Source: Terfezia claveryi (Eukaryota > Ascomycota > Pezizomycetes > Pezizales > Pezizaceae). Taken from it: a stretch of 64,000 bases of DNA. The translations under genes and the position numbers were made by a program. This document shows, one piece after another, positions 31,076 through 42,911 of the stretch. The notes beneath the pieces were generated by a model. That model made no database searches, was not told the DNA's origin, and was given only the letters and a program-made list of their open reading frames with translations. The stretch spans positions 186,001-250,000 of the forward strand of contig WHUX01000036.1 of assembly GCA_015179025.1 (NCBI GenBank). The letters are read 5' to 3'. Position 1 is the first letter of the stretch. Each line of letters begins with the position of its first letter.

Positions 31076-32746
31076 TTAGCGCAGCTTTGAGGTCTCGCTT
31101 TTCGATTCAGCTTTTAAAAGGGGTCGTAGTAAATTCAGTGCTCCACCGACCAGATGAAGACTGCCTGTAATGAGGGTCTCCATCCCACAATTTTCCTTGC
31201 CAATCGATCTCGCAAAGTTCAATGCTCCTTCAATCGATGGTTCGCTGACAATCACCGCTTCGGGATCAATTTTCCTCCAAATATCGCAATACAGAGCTAG
31301 AAGCTCGGGGCTAGGAATCTTCACATATTTGTCTAGTTATAATACGAGTTAGAGGGAGGGAAAGTATGGGAACGGGACTGTGCTTACCAATTCTTTTGCT
31401 CCCATCCTGTCTTTCCTGATATGTGGTAAAAATTACATATTCTAGCCGTATATTATTACTTTTGATACAGCTTGCTAGAGTTCCTAGCAATGCTTGGCCG
31501 TCTCGTTGATCAGAGATATGGGTGAAAATAAGGATGCATGGAAGAGCGAGGGAGCTTGTACTATTAACTTCTGCCATATAAGGGGATCAGTCGTCTACAT
31601 ACCTTTGGTTTTCTGATATGCATTTAGCAAACCATTCAACTGCGTGTTTCACACTCAGCTCATTATGTGCGCCATCGAGAAACCATTCATTCCGGTCCTC
31701 CAATATGACCTCGAATCTCCCAGGCCAGGAGAATTTATCAATCCCATCCAATATGTCAGATGGGGCCAGGCCAGGTCGTGATTTGCGCTTGAGAAAGGCA
31801 CCAACAAGAGCAAGAGCTAAGGAACAATTTGTTTGCTGTGCGGACGTTTGAAGAGCTCGAGAATTAACCGGCAATGACGGATCCACACCAACAAATCCCA
31901 GTTCTACTTCTTTCTCCTGAGCTCGAGCTTGCAGAACTGCGGCAATATTTGGGTCTTGAAGAGCAGAGAATCCGGGAGCCCCCGATTTGAATATTCCTGC
32001 TTTATGCCAGGCAACATTTTCAATGGTAGGACCGAGCTGTTTAACATGATCCATTCCAATAGTAGTGATACCAGTAACAACCGGCTTCTGAATGAAATTT
32101 GTAGCATCGTACTCTCCACCATGGTGTGTCTCCCAGATTGCTGCATCTGTCTCTTCCTTAATAAATGTGTGAAATGCAACGAGTGCTAGTAGTTGGAGAT
32201 ATCGAGGCCTCACATCTCGGGATGATACACATTCCCATACCTCGAAGAAGTACCTTGTGAAAACATCCTCCGGTATAAGCTGCTCATTGATCTGGATCCT
32301 CTCCCGAATGCATCTTAAATCTGGTGAGGTGTATAATCCCACTTTACAGGGGAACCCAGTTCGTAAGCCGTGTGCAAGAAGGAATGAACGGACAAAAGCA
32401 CAGGTGCTACCCTTTCCTTTTGTCCCAGCAACATGTATCATATTTAAACTGTTGACATTACTATCCTAGAAAATCTCAGTCACTTTCGCTATTGTGAGGG
32501 AGTCTTGTAGGTACCGAATGCCCTAATAGCTGTAACCACTCCCTCATTCCGACAATGCTCGGTGTCCCAAGGAGAGTTGAGGTGGGTGGTCTCGCTGGCC
32601 GGTGACGGGTTTGTAAGATATTTAAGGCGTTCTACCGTAGTGGCATAAGCATAAACTCGGTAATGGGGAAGAATAATTACCTCATAAGTTTTCTCATGGC
32701 ATGGAGCATGTCTGGCTCGCATAGAGAGACGAGATGACAGGCTCAT
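31076..32746 (-). CDS. Folylpolyglutamate synthase
   Basis: Five minus-strand exons: 32746-32681, 32631-32515, 32465-31603, 31560-31388 and 31332-31076. Total 1476 nt, 491 residues, with all phases consistent. Motifs: TYENALNILQTRHR, GMREWLQLLGHS, MIHVAGTKGKGSTCAFV (ATP-binding P-loop), TSPDLRCIRERIQIN, ITTIGMDHVKQLG, WHKAGIFKSG, FLDGAHNELS, VIFTTYQERQDGS and the C-terminal LITGSLHLVGGALNLL. This is the full Mur-ligase-type enzyme that adds glutamates to folates in cytosol and mitochondria. The start is placed at MSLSSRLSMRARHAP; this basic, Ser-rich segment could target mitochondria. It appears intact although it is surrounded by repeats and pseudogenes. Confidence 0.92.
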
Positions 32747-33447
32747 TCTGAGGCAAAGATCAAAAACCTTAGAGAGCTTGTGATGTCGAACCAGAACATC
32801 TTGTTGAGGTGGTGGTTGCGAAAACAAAGCTATTTTACAGTAGACCTTTGTGGCGTGTGGCAGTGCTTGTATGCTCAAAGTTTTGTGTACACGAATTTTG
32901 CATTATAATGTAAACAACTTTATAATATAAGCAACTTTATAATGTGAACAACTTTATAATGTAAGCAACTTTATAATATAAGCAACTTTATAATGTGAGC
33001 AACATATTTCTACGCACGCACATACGGTCACTTGGTATCATTTACATTTCTCATTACGGGGTATTACTCGTTATCTTCACGAATCGTAAAGACATTTTGG
33101 CGTGTGGGATGACATGTGCAGCAGTGCATGTCAAGGGCTCGCCTCAGGTGCCTACCATCCTTGCGATAGAATACCGTTCGAGGAGTCAGGTGAAGAGATG
33201 TCTATAACGGTAGTGGAGACGAAGCTGGAAAAGTTCGGTGGGCGAATGGAGAGGCAAATGTTGAAGATGTAAATATGGGCTTAAAGGTTTTTACTCCAAG
33301 CCTGCAGATTTCGAAGCACGAAAACGAGTATGCCATATACCTCACACAACAGAAATTGACATTCCTAACGAGATTGGTGTTAATATATATATAAACTGAC
33401 AATAATACTAGTAACTCCTCCAAACTCCCATAACTCCTCCAAACTCC
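32747..33447. other. Intergenic with short tandem repeat
   Basis: An 18-bp unit (AGCAACTTTATAATATA and AACAACTTTATAATGTG variants) is repeated about five times at 32908-33003. A variant of the TTCACGAATCGTGAA palindrome lies at 33076-33090. No gene recognised. Confidence 0.6.
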
Positions 33448-34693
33448 CTATTCACTCCCATAACGCCTCCGAACTCCTAATTGTTGAATCCCTTCCTCTA
33501 GTAATTGCGATTGAGTCTTTATCAAAGCTTCAACTTTGGCTTCCAATTCCTTTCGATGTCGCAACTAAAAACATTATCAGCAAATGTTGTCAGAAAATGT
33601 TTTGTTTCACAATAAATTACCAAAGATAGCTCCTTTTTCTTCTCAATTATCAGCAAACGTTGCTCCTCAATAATGCGATTAGCCGTCTGAATCATTATCT
33701 CAACCTCTACAAACGAGGCGGCCGTTTCCAAACGGAGCCCCTCAATGTTGCTCTTAGTCTTCTGAATCATTTCCCAAACCTTTACCAACGAGACAACGAT
33801 TCCCCCCCCAAGATTGTCAAGCATTGTCTCAACCTCTACCAACGAGGCTGCCGTTACCAAATGTTGCTCCTGAATGATGCCCTCAGCATCCTTAATCGTT
33901 TCCTGAACACCTAACAACGAGGCGGCTATGATAACCTACAATGATCAGTTTGTGTAAATAAAACTAACATGGAGGCAACTCACTGGCATGCTTTCAGCGA
34001 TGGAACTAACGGGAGAAGACACTTCAGAGAGGATAACAGTCGGAGCAAACTCATCCGATCTGGTTGATATGTTGTCCCAAGATGTGAAAGATGGTGGATA
34101 TTGTCCGGGTGTCCTACAGAGCCTCTCCTCCACATCTTGCTCGACCCCACAAAGGTAGGGAGGATTCTCTTTTTTTTTTTCCCACTCCATCTCAGAGTGC
34201 AATTGCACCGACGGAGTTGTGACTGCGGACTTTGTAACCGCGTTCAGCCGTCCATTTCTCCGTTTCCGTGATCGCTTTCTCCTTTTCTGTGATGAAGATT
34301 CCTTATAATTAAAATGTTAGCATCCAAGTGTGGTCATGACGCGCCATGTGTGGCAAGGGCAAGTTTGACCAGCCGCTCAAGGGCCATACGCACCAAGGGG
34401 GGTCAACGAGCCGCATGGGTCAGTGGGGTCATAGACAAAGGATATCAACGTGAGGCCTCAAAGAAAATCAAGGAACTCACATGTGCCAAAATCTGATCTT
34501 TTGCACTTTGTACTTGTTCTGATTGCCAACTTTTTGAGTTCGCTACAATCATATGGAGCCATTTCATATACTGGGCACGAATGTATTTTAACCAACATGG
34601 GGAATTTTTGAAACCGTTTATACTGTAGACCGAATTTTGTTCAAAATAAAAACCCTCTTCGTCTTCATAAGAAGGGGGGCAGGGCAGGGACAT
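33448..34693 (-). CDS. Unknown basic coiled-coil protein, probably nuclear
   Basis: Four minus-strand exons: 34693-34481, 34301-33984, 33935-33621 and 33564-33448. Total 963 nt, 320 residues. All junctions have clean GT...AG borders (CTAACATTTT branch point, TATAAG, TTGTAG and TTTAG acceptors) and keep frame. Residues 1-71 start MSLPCPPSYEDEEGF and contain several Trp. Residues about 73-85 are a strong nuclear-localisation-like patch (KRRKRSRKRR). Residues about 178-320 are heptad-rich with an approximate repeat, EEQRLxTAASLVEVExMIQ, present about three times. The family is not recognised. Architecture suggests a nuclear scaffold or DNA-associated protein encoded in the accessory island. Confidence 0.6.
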
Positions 34694-34767
34694 GGTGAAA
34701 GTAGGTAGGGGAAGTGGTAATGACAGGAAAAGAGGATTGAGAGGTTCGCGTGGTAACGGGGGACAGC

Positions 34768-34838
34768 GAGGGCAAGGCAAGGTAAGGCAAGGCAAGGTAA
34801 GGCAAGGCAAGGCAAGGTAAGGCAAGGCAAGGCAACAA
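34768..34838. repeat. GGCAA/GGTAA pentanucleotide microsatellite
   Basis: About 14 tandem GG(C/T)AA units lie directly upstream of the coiled-coil gene on the minus strand. The Leu/Pro/Cys frames read through it are artefacts. Confidence 0.9.
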
Positions 34839-35056
34839 GGCTGAGGCAGTGTTGACTAGAAATTGGATGTGATGGTAAGTGTTGTATTGAGAGTGCGAGA
34901 GAGAGTTCTTATATACAAGAAAACGACAAGGCCAAGACCGCGCGCTAGGTAACAAAAAAACGGCAAAATCAGGAAAATCAACCAAACCAACCAGACTAGC
35001 CCTAACCACAGACAAGGATCAACATCCTCCACAGAGCCCTAACCACCAAATCACGG

Positions 35057-36963
35057 TTATTCGTCATCCTCATCTACATCCTCCATATACGGCTGTCCAT
35101 ATCCGTATTTCTGCGGGGCTCTTTTTTGTCTGGTACTCCTCCGGAGTTGTTTTCTTGAAGAATTTAGCGAGTAACTTATCATAATGGATGGGTGTCTTAC
35201 ACAGTGTCAATCTCCTTATTTTCCTCATCTTCCATTGAACGTGTTGGGGAAGAAGGGGACATTGGGGAAGGACCTCGTATTGCGGAAGGAAGTGGGGAGG
35301 AGGGTTGGTGTGGAGCGGGTTCTTGGTGTGGAGCAAGTGGGGAGGGTTGGTGTGGAGCAAGTGGGGATTGGATAGCATGGGATTGTTGGCGTGGAGGGGT
35401 TGAAGGGGACATTGGGGAAGGACCTCGTATTGCGGAAGGAGGTGGGGAGGAGGGTTGGTGTGGAGCGGAGGGTTCTTGGTGTGGAGCAAGTGGGGAGGGT
35501 TGGTGTGGAGCAAGTGGGGATTGGATAGCATGGGATTGTTGGCGTGGAGGGGTTGAGGACCCTGCAAAGGGTGGAGGGGATGAGGGCCCTCCAAAGGACC
35601 CTGCAAGAGGGAATGAGGGTCCTCCAAATATTTTAGGAGGGGTTGAGGATTGGCGTGGAGGGCCTCCAAAGGACCCTGCAAATATATTGCCTTGTTGGGA
35701 TTGGTGTGGAGGGGATGAGGATTGGTGTGGTATATTGCCTTGTTGGGATTGGCGTGGAGGCGCTGAGGACTTTGCAAATAGATTGCCTTGTTGGGATTGG
35801 CGTGGACGGGATGAGGGCCCTCCAAATATTTTGCTTAGGGATTGGCGTGGAGGGGATGAGGGCCCTCCAAAGGCTGCAAATATATTGCCTTGTTGGGATT
35901 GGCGTGGAGGGGATGAGGATTGGTGTGGTATATTGCCTTGTTGGGATTGGTGTGGATTGGTTGAGGACCCTCCAAAGGACAATATATTGCCTTGTTGGGA
36001 TTGGCGTGGAGGGGATGAGGGCCCAATAGAAGATGATGCAGATGCAACCCCTTTAGATGGCGCAAAAGAAGAATGTAATGCAGCATTTGAATCCACAACA
36101 ACCCCGGGAGTTACATCCCGATAACGAAGATGACCAAGTGTACTTGCAGATGCAGCCCCAGGTCCAGAAGGCAATAATTTGCGAGTATGAGACAAATGTT
36201 GAGCGATTTGGGAAAAATCTGCGTGTGAGTCATCCAGTATTTGTAGTTGTGGTTGACATGGGTGACATTCAAATGGTAACATTGGTCCTCGACCAAGGCG
36301 CCCAACACGTCGTTGGCTCCTGCTCGTCGTCGGAAGCTTCGGGAGTGACCAGACTTTCGATTTTTTTGGTGGGATCGGCTTTGTGTTTATGTAGGAGTGC
36401 ATACCAAGGTCTTACTTTTTGGTCAACAAGGCCAATAGCATCCTGATCCCCATAATTTCCTGCTTCATATCGGGCAAGTAGAAACCGTTTTTCTGCGTCA
36501 ATTGAGAGACGGAATAATAAGTCTGGCCTAATCTCTTTGCGAAAATTGGTGACATCAACCCAAAACTGACGGTCCGCTATTTGAATGAAGATGAACTTAT
36601 GTGTCTTGGTTTCAAGAGAGTTCCAAGGCCCAACTCATCGTTTTGCTTGAACGCAACTCCAATAATAGTCACATCGATCTGGTTTGGAAAGACAGCGAAT
36701 TCCACAACCTTAGGAATGTTATTAGCTACTTTATGTTGCTGCCAAGAGCCAATAACAAGTCCGCAATTTTTCAACCCATCAATCCTGAATCTGACATTGG
36801 GTTCTTGACCCTCCATTATAACAACCGAATATCCGTTTGTGCATCTTCGAAAAGCAACGATTTGCCGGTGCACCGTGACAGGATTACCAGTTACATAATC
36901 GTAGACAAGGTCAGAGTAGGTATTGATTTGCACCTTTTTAACCAGACCAGTATTATAAGGCAT
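35057..36963 (-). CDS. Unknown protein with Pro/Gln-rich tandem repeats; one frame shift
   Basis: Minus-strand model: 36963 to about 36416 (with one frame change near 36665), then 36378-35201 and 35153-35057. Introns are GTAAGA...ACAAAG and GTAAGA...TTCAAG. The N-terminal part (MPYNTGLVKKVQINTYSDL...FRIDGLKNCGLVIGSW...FAVFPNQIDVTIIGV, then THKFIFIQIADRQFWVDVTNFRKEI) looks like one globular domain I do not know. The middle repeats PPRQSQQGNI with Ser/Pro/Phe-Gly spacers more than ten times, then APHQPSPLAPHQ, and the second half contains a 156-bp internal duplication. The C-terminus is basic then acidic (RRSTRQKRAPQ...DVDEDDE). The frame change sits next to an A-run and may be real or a sequencing slip. 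Confidence 0.5.
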
Positions 36964-37230
36964 TTCATAGGAGTATGGTAAAGCGGAATCGTGTGTCTAG
37001 TGAATACGAACAGAATGAAATTGCGACGCTTTAATATCCAATTAAAAAAGACCAACTGTTGGTACTCAGGAATTGTAAATGATCAATCCTAAGACATTTT
37101 AATTATACGAGAATTGCAATGTTTTAGTAACCAATGAAAAATGGCCAACTGTTGGTTGTCAGAAATAATTGGGAGTTCAGTGGTCGAGGTTTTTGATGGT
37201 GAGACAAATAGTCTCGTGCCACGAAATATT

Positions 37231-37735
37231 CAAGCAGGGGTCTGAGTTACATGTGACATGCGTGGGGAGTTGTAAAAAATGATGACATTTTTCGATTGGC
37301 ATTCTTCAGCCTTTAAGTACATATGCAGATATAAAATCCAGCTTATCATAATCCAAGTGACGATACTAGGCAATTGGCCCTGCCAATAATTAACAACACC
37401 AATATTCAAGCAGGGGTCTGAGTTTACATGTGACATGCGTGGGGAGTTGTAAAAAATGATGATGTTTTTCGTTTAAGTACATATGCAGATATAAAATCCA
37501 ACTCATCATAATCCAAGTGACTACCACTCACGATACTAGGCAATTGGCCCTGCCAATAATTAACAACACCAATATTCCAATTATATTTTCGTCCCAAACC
37601 TCCACAAAGCCCAGCTGTTCCACAAGTTCCACAAAGTCCAGCTGTTCCACAAGTTCCACAAAGCCCCGCTGTTCCACAAGTTCCACAAACCCAGCTGTTC
37701 CCCAAGCTTCACAACCATCCAGACAGACGAGGGAA
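37231..37735. repeat. Tandem duplication (about 180 bp) followed by a 30-bp minisatellite
   Basis: CAAGCAGGGGTCTGAGT...GGAGTTGTAAAAAATGATGA...AAGTACATATGCAGATATAAAATCC...CCCTGCCAATAATTAACAACACC occurs at about 37233 and again at about 37412. It is followed at 37604-37700 by about 4 units of CCACAAAGCCCAGCTGTTCCACAAGTT. No gene. Confidence 0.8.
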
Positions 37736-38334
37736 TTCAGAAAGTTCGGATGATGAGATACCTGACTAACGTCTGTGAAGTAAGCAGTTTTACTTTCCCA
37801 GAACGTTCTATGCTAATCACTATCACAGACTCCAAAATCAAAACCGATCCTGAGCCTACCTCCGAATTCGGCAGGCTAAATCTTCATATTCAAGCTGTGG
37901 AGATGCTAAAGTATCAAAGACGGAGAGCACTGACGAAGCGCAGCTTGAAGGAGTTATGCGAGGTTAATTTACTCGCTTTCTGAGAGAAGGCAAAACCTTT
38001 CCAAGCTCTAAGCAATATAAATGGAGCCTTGGTGTTAGGGATTGGCACTTTTTGTTCTCTATATAGATCATGGGTATCTCCTACCAATTTTCGTCCTTTG
38101 GCACAATAGACACGAGTCATCGTTCATGATTTGTTACCTAAGCACTATGTAAACATACGTTTTTCTTGTGACTCGGTGGTGCCTCGTTTCCTATGTTGGA
38201 TAGAAAGATGACATTATAATGTTCATAAGTGTTACATAAGTATGGATGCGGTATCGACTTGGCACTGAGAGAGGGGTAGGATTGAGGAACAGGATTTTTC
38301 CAAGAAGCCTCCTTAACTAACATCCATCAACAAT

Positions 38335-39040
38335 ATGCCTAAAGCACACAAACCCCGAAAACAGTCGAATGTGAAGGATGTTAGTAAGAAATGGGATGAT
38401 ATTCTCCTAAGGCTGAAGCATGAAAATCTGAGGCTTCGTGGAAGATGATACAAAAGCGGTTCAATGAGGAGACTGGTGAAGGAAAAAGAATTGAGGCCTT
38501 GCAGATGCGCGTGCACCGCAGACAGCAGGAAGGGGTTATATGGAGCAACGATCAGGAGCAGGTTTTGAATGAGATAGTTCAACAGGAAACGAAAAAATTC
38601 TGGAAAAATGTCAGCAGTAGTATACAGGCTCGGATAGGTTCTTTGGTGAGCGGTCAGTCTTGTGAAAAGAAGTGGAGAGAAATGAGAATTGCCTCAATTC
38701 GAACGGCGCCAAATGGAGTTCCCCCTCCAAAACCCAACACATCTCTCCAAAACTCAAATGGTTCTTGGTCAAGAGTGGAAGCTGTAAGCTTTACCCCTTT
38801 GAATTGTGTCTAATCTTGTAACTAATCCTTCTGCTTCAGATGACCGTGCAGCCTTATTTGGTCGATGGGGAATTGTTAGTTGGCGATGGGCCGTCTGATT
38901 TCCGAGGCTTTGGAGGCGAGGGGGGTTTGTTTTTGGGCGAGGTAGACGAGGGTTTACTACAAGACTCACCAGGCGAATTACTATCAGAGTTCCCGGGTTT
39001 ACAAACGAACGAGCGCGAATCATTCGGCAGGTATTTTTAA
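38335..39040 (+). CDS. Myb/SANT-like protein with acidic C-terminus
   Basis: The first part (from 38335, MPKAHKPRKQSNVKDVSKKWDDILLRLKHEN) continues, after a one-base frame change near 38428, into ASWKMIQKRFNEETGEGKRIEALQMRVHRR and then VIWSNDQEQVLNEIVQQETKKFWKNVSSSI...SGQSCEKKWREM. Two tryptophan-spaced three-helix units like these are typical of the paired Myb/SANT-like regions in small fungal DNA-binding proteins. A GTAAGC...CTTCAG intron (38782-38839) joins to an acidic exon (38840-39040, PYLVDGELLVGDGPSDF...) ending GRYF. The frame change may be a pseudogenising indel. Target unknown. Confidence 0.5.
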
Positions 39041-39254
39041 AATTATTTGTTTTGGGAGGGTTTGATGGAAATGTTGGTTTTATTTATGTCAACGGTACAT
39101 ATATATTTAAGTTACTACCCCTAATTTACAACCAGATGAGCGCAAAGGTATTTTTAGAATTCTGGGGGTTGGTTCTATTTATGTCACTTGTGGTGGCAAT
39201 TTGGGTGATTAAATAAACGTATCAATCCGTCTTTACAACATATCACCATCCATC

Positions 39255-40744
39255 ATGATTACCATTCTGATACCTGACGTTGATATTCCCGAATATGTTT
39301 TGTGCGCCCTTATTCTGATTATTGGAATAATTCTTTACTTTTTATTTATTCAAGCAAAAGTTGTATGTTGTTTCTTCAAACCAGCCGCCATAAGAGTCAA
39401 GCGTTTCTTCCAATACAAATTCCTCTTTCGAACTACTGCATACGATGAGGTGCTGGTCATCTTTATTTACACCGCGTATAACATTGGCTTTCTGGCGATT
39501 GGCTGTCGGAGTTGGAAAGAATTGGATCAGAGATGTCGCTGGATATCACTGAGCAATCTGCTTTTTTGCTCAGTTACCGGAACCCCATTCTTCCGATTAT
39601 TCGGGTATGAGACAAGTTCAGATCTTCACATTACATCGGCCGTCCTATTACTTGCTACTGCTTTGTTTCACTTATTCCATTCGTGGATGGTGAACCTAAA
39701 CGCACTGATATTCGTTGGCATCGTTGCATTACTGATACTATCCCCTCTTTTACGGTCGCGATTTTACGAGCTATTTATTCTCCTCCATAAAACACTTGGT
39801 CTTGCTGCACCAATTGGAATATCATTCACATTGGATATGGTTCACTAATCAAAGTGGCTTTTAACTGCATCCTCATTGGTTGTGTTGTAGCTCCATATTT
39901 AGTACGTGGTATTATGATATTATATCATAAATACCACTACACGAAGTGTGAGATAAGTGAATCACCTCCAAATGTGATATGCCTTTCAATTAAGACTACA
40001 AAAGCAATGGACAGTCAGGCCAATACTTCTTCTTAACCCTACCAACACATTGTTTTTATCAGTCACATCCATATTTTCCCGCATGGAGAACGGACTCAGA
40101 GGTGCTTTTTTTCATATAGCCGATTGAGGGATTTTCAGCTTGCTTAGCAGCAGAAGGACCTTTGAGTGTACTGGTACATGGTCCTTATAGTCATCACCTT
40201 CCGCTTGGCAGATATGGCACAGTCTTGTTCTTTGCCACAGGTATCGGAATCACACCAATCATTTCCTACATCCAGAGCTTAATGCATTGTCGCAAAAATC
40301 GGGGTGTGAATACACAGTACATTCATATTTACTGGACGGTTGAAACCCGAAGGCACTGTGACTGGGCGGTCAATTTAATAAATACGCTTATTGATGATGA
40401 CTGTGAATATGTAAGTAGTACATATACATAAAGCGACGTACAACTGCTAATTATGTATATAGGCTTTGAGACTCACGACATACATTATTTGTGAAACTGG
40501 AATTGATGAATCCTACAGAAGCAAGCGAAGTTTTCAATTCAAATCCGGCTCGTTGGACATTCAACAGACATTGCGAATGGCAGAGAGCAATCTAGGGAGA
40601 ATTATGGTGGCAGGAGCTATGGACAAATTCATGAAAGAACAACTCATCCTTGCCGTCTCATCATCTGATATCCTTGATTACGTTGATTTGGCACAGGGAT
40701 GGCAAGTCCCTCCATTAGGTAGTAGGCTGACGGAGAACGTGTGA
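39255..40744 (+). pseudogene. Ferric reductase-type oxidoreductase, frameshifted
   Basis: The first open part, 39255-39848, has several membrane helices with SSDLHITSAVLLLATALFHLFHSW and FYELFILLHKTLGL, as in heme-binding helices of fungal FRE proteins. The frame then changes near 39830 (NIIHIGYGSLIKVAFNCILIGC...), again near 40005 (GQYFFLTLP...QSHPYFPAW, the FAD-binding part), and again near 40150. It then reads VHGPYSHHLPLGRYGTVLFFATGIGITPIISYI (NAD(P)H pocket) and, after an intron at about 40412-40461, DKFMKEQLIL. With at least three frame changes this is very likely a dead copy of a plasma-membrane ferric reductase. Confidence 0.75.
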
Positions 40745-42911
40745 ATTCAAGAAGCTCCGATTGAGAAGTGGAAGAGTTTGTTTTAGAGATGTCGAAATGC
40801 ATGCCACCTTGGTTTCCTTTGGACTACATTTTATTCCCATGTACCCTAGAAGCTCCAAATATACTGTATGCTCCGAAATATCCATGTGCCAAGCGCTTCA
40901 CAAATCGTGAAGACACTGAAGATAAAGTGACATCCTACCCTTTAAACCATTGAATTTTTATTAACGTCTTGTTTGTTGTAGCTCAGGGTAATGTTTATTG
41001 CTCAGGGTAAAATAAAAATATGAAAGAAATAAGCGAAAAAAAAATTCCAGTCATAAAGGCCACAGGGGATCAACCAGCCACGAAAATAGAGACCTTTGCG
41101 ATTGCTTGCTAGAGATATGTGCAGGCGTTCTGAACCCCAGGTCCCTCCTTAAAACTTTGCACACAGCCACCTGCCCTGCAGTCGACAGTACTGCCAGGCG
41201 CCCCCTCGTGGAAGTCGCCTTCGGCAAACCCAGGGTGGAGATGGAGTGGAAGAAACCCAAAAGGCCTTGGGTCAGAGGAGTGGATGGGAAAATGGAAGGA
41301 GCTCAAGGTCACCACACCGATTGTCCCTGGGGGGTCGGTTGCTCAGCTCTTTGTTCCTTCTCTCCACCAGCGCCCTTTTCAAGTGGTTCATCCACCTCCA
41401 CTTTGAACAGATTTTCAAATTCCAGTCTATCAAGTTTTTAGATTTTTCAGTTCATCTAGATGTTACCCGTTTATAGATGTCGTTATGAGATTTCCCGCAA
41501 GGACACACAACTTTCCTTCCAGGCACTCGTATCTCTTGGATAAACGAGTTTCCACTTTGTTGGCCCAGCTCCTGGAAATCAAGCTTCATCGCCATAAGGA
41601 TAACCTTTTTAGATAGATCTGAAAAAATGTGATAGCAAAATTTCGACTTTGGCCTTGGTTGACGAGTATGAGTGTTGCCAGCAATAGCTGCCCGGTACGC
41701 TTACAATGATGCCCAAGCGTACCCCAAGACATTGTGTACCTCTTGGCTCTTGACGTAGAGAGATGGCTGGATTTTTCATATAAAGAAGAACATATAGGTC
41801 CCTGCAGAGTTGGAGGATCGTGTTTGGCATGTTGATAATTTGAGTCCACTCCGGCGGGCTTCTGGGACCCCATGGCTTAGATAAATTTCTTTTGGCTCCA
41901 TTGATGTTGGGTTGAATTGCGGGAGTTGGGGGAATGTGATGGGGAGAAGATGAGATCCATCGACCCCCAAAAATCTCCGATGCAGATCGAGCTGGCTCTG
42001 CGGTCCAGGAAGGAAATAAGGTGACCCCGGAGTGGACTGCTCGAAATCTCAGGTGGGGGAGTGGCAAAAAATGCAACAATGTATGAAAAAAAATTGGAAA
42101 CTTTTTAGGTTCCCCTCAGGGTAAGAGGCTTGGCTAAGAGGCTGTATATGGCGGTGGCGCTGGAGGTTTGAGGCCCTCTTCGAATTGGCGGGTGCTGGAA
42201 AGACGTACAAGCTCATCGAACACAAGGGAGCGACGTGTCAGAGAGACGGAACAACTCCAAGGCCTCAATGGTGGCCGATCCAAGTGCTAGATCTTGTCCT
42301 TGGATGAAATATAAACACAGAACAACATTGAGTCCACGAGAACAGAAAGGCACCAGCCAGGCTTAGCAGAAAATTTTTAAAGAAAACCCAAGCGCTTTTA
42401 GTAAAATCTTTATAATTGTTTATGGGGAGGCGATGGAAGTTTTAAAGTGGGTTGGGTTGGTGATGACAATGAGGATAAGGGGCCATATTTATGTCGGTGA
42501 GAATAGCTCATCAAGGACATCAATGGACTAAATGAAATTCATTATCATGCGGATGTTGTCGGTGAGAACAGCCTCATCAAGGACATCCCAATTTCGGATT
42601 GATGGATCGGTTCGATCACAAATGGTACCGGAAATCATCATCTCGAATAGGATACTTATACTGGCAGACGGTACAACCGGTTAGGAATTTACCGTACCCG
42701 GTCAGTAGAACATGGATTATAGCTCATGTTCCTGGAAAAATCCAACTGGCTTCACAAGCAGCTAGAGAGACTTAGATAAACAAAGCGTTCATTATTCACA
42801 AGAACTTTGTATTTCGGTTCTTTAGCTTAGCGATTCTAGGTTTGAGACTGTATATGCGATTTGCTGCCGATATGGCCATCCTGTTGTAGTTCTAAGAATT
42901 ACACATTCATC
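40745..42911. other. Accessory stretch without recognisable intact gene
   Basis: TTCACAAATCGTGAA at 40897-40911 is a variant of the recurrent palindrome, and AAAGGCCACAGGGGAT near 41057 matches part of the inverted repeats at 22.9 and 26.0 kb. A minus-strand frame at 41609-42079 looks weakly protein-like and could be a decayed element. Positions 42640-42690 carry one copy of the GGATACT...GGCAGACGGTA...CAACCGGTT repeat found in number at 44 kb. Confidence 0.45.

Noticed and set aside
34618..35015. Leu/Pro/Cys-rich frames on the minus strand
   Set aside because: They translate the GGCAA microsatellite; the real start of the coiled-coil gene is the ATG at 34693.
35192..36124. 310-residue plus-strand open frame rich in Gly/Trp
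   Set aside because: It is the antisense of the Pro/Gln repeat gene; its Trp-Arg-Gly-Gly pattern comes from the repeat composition, and the minus-strand model has introns and a sensible start and end.
41609..42079. Minus-strand frame suspected to be a reverse-transcriptase remnant
   Set aside because: I could not find any catalytic motif of reverse transcriptase or integrase, so no retroelement is called.
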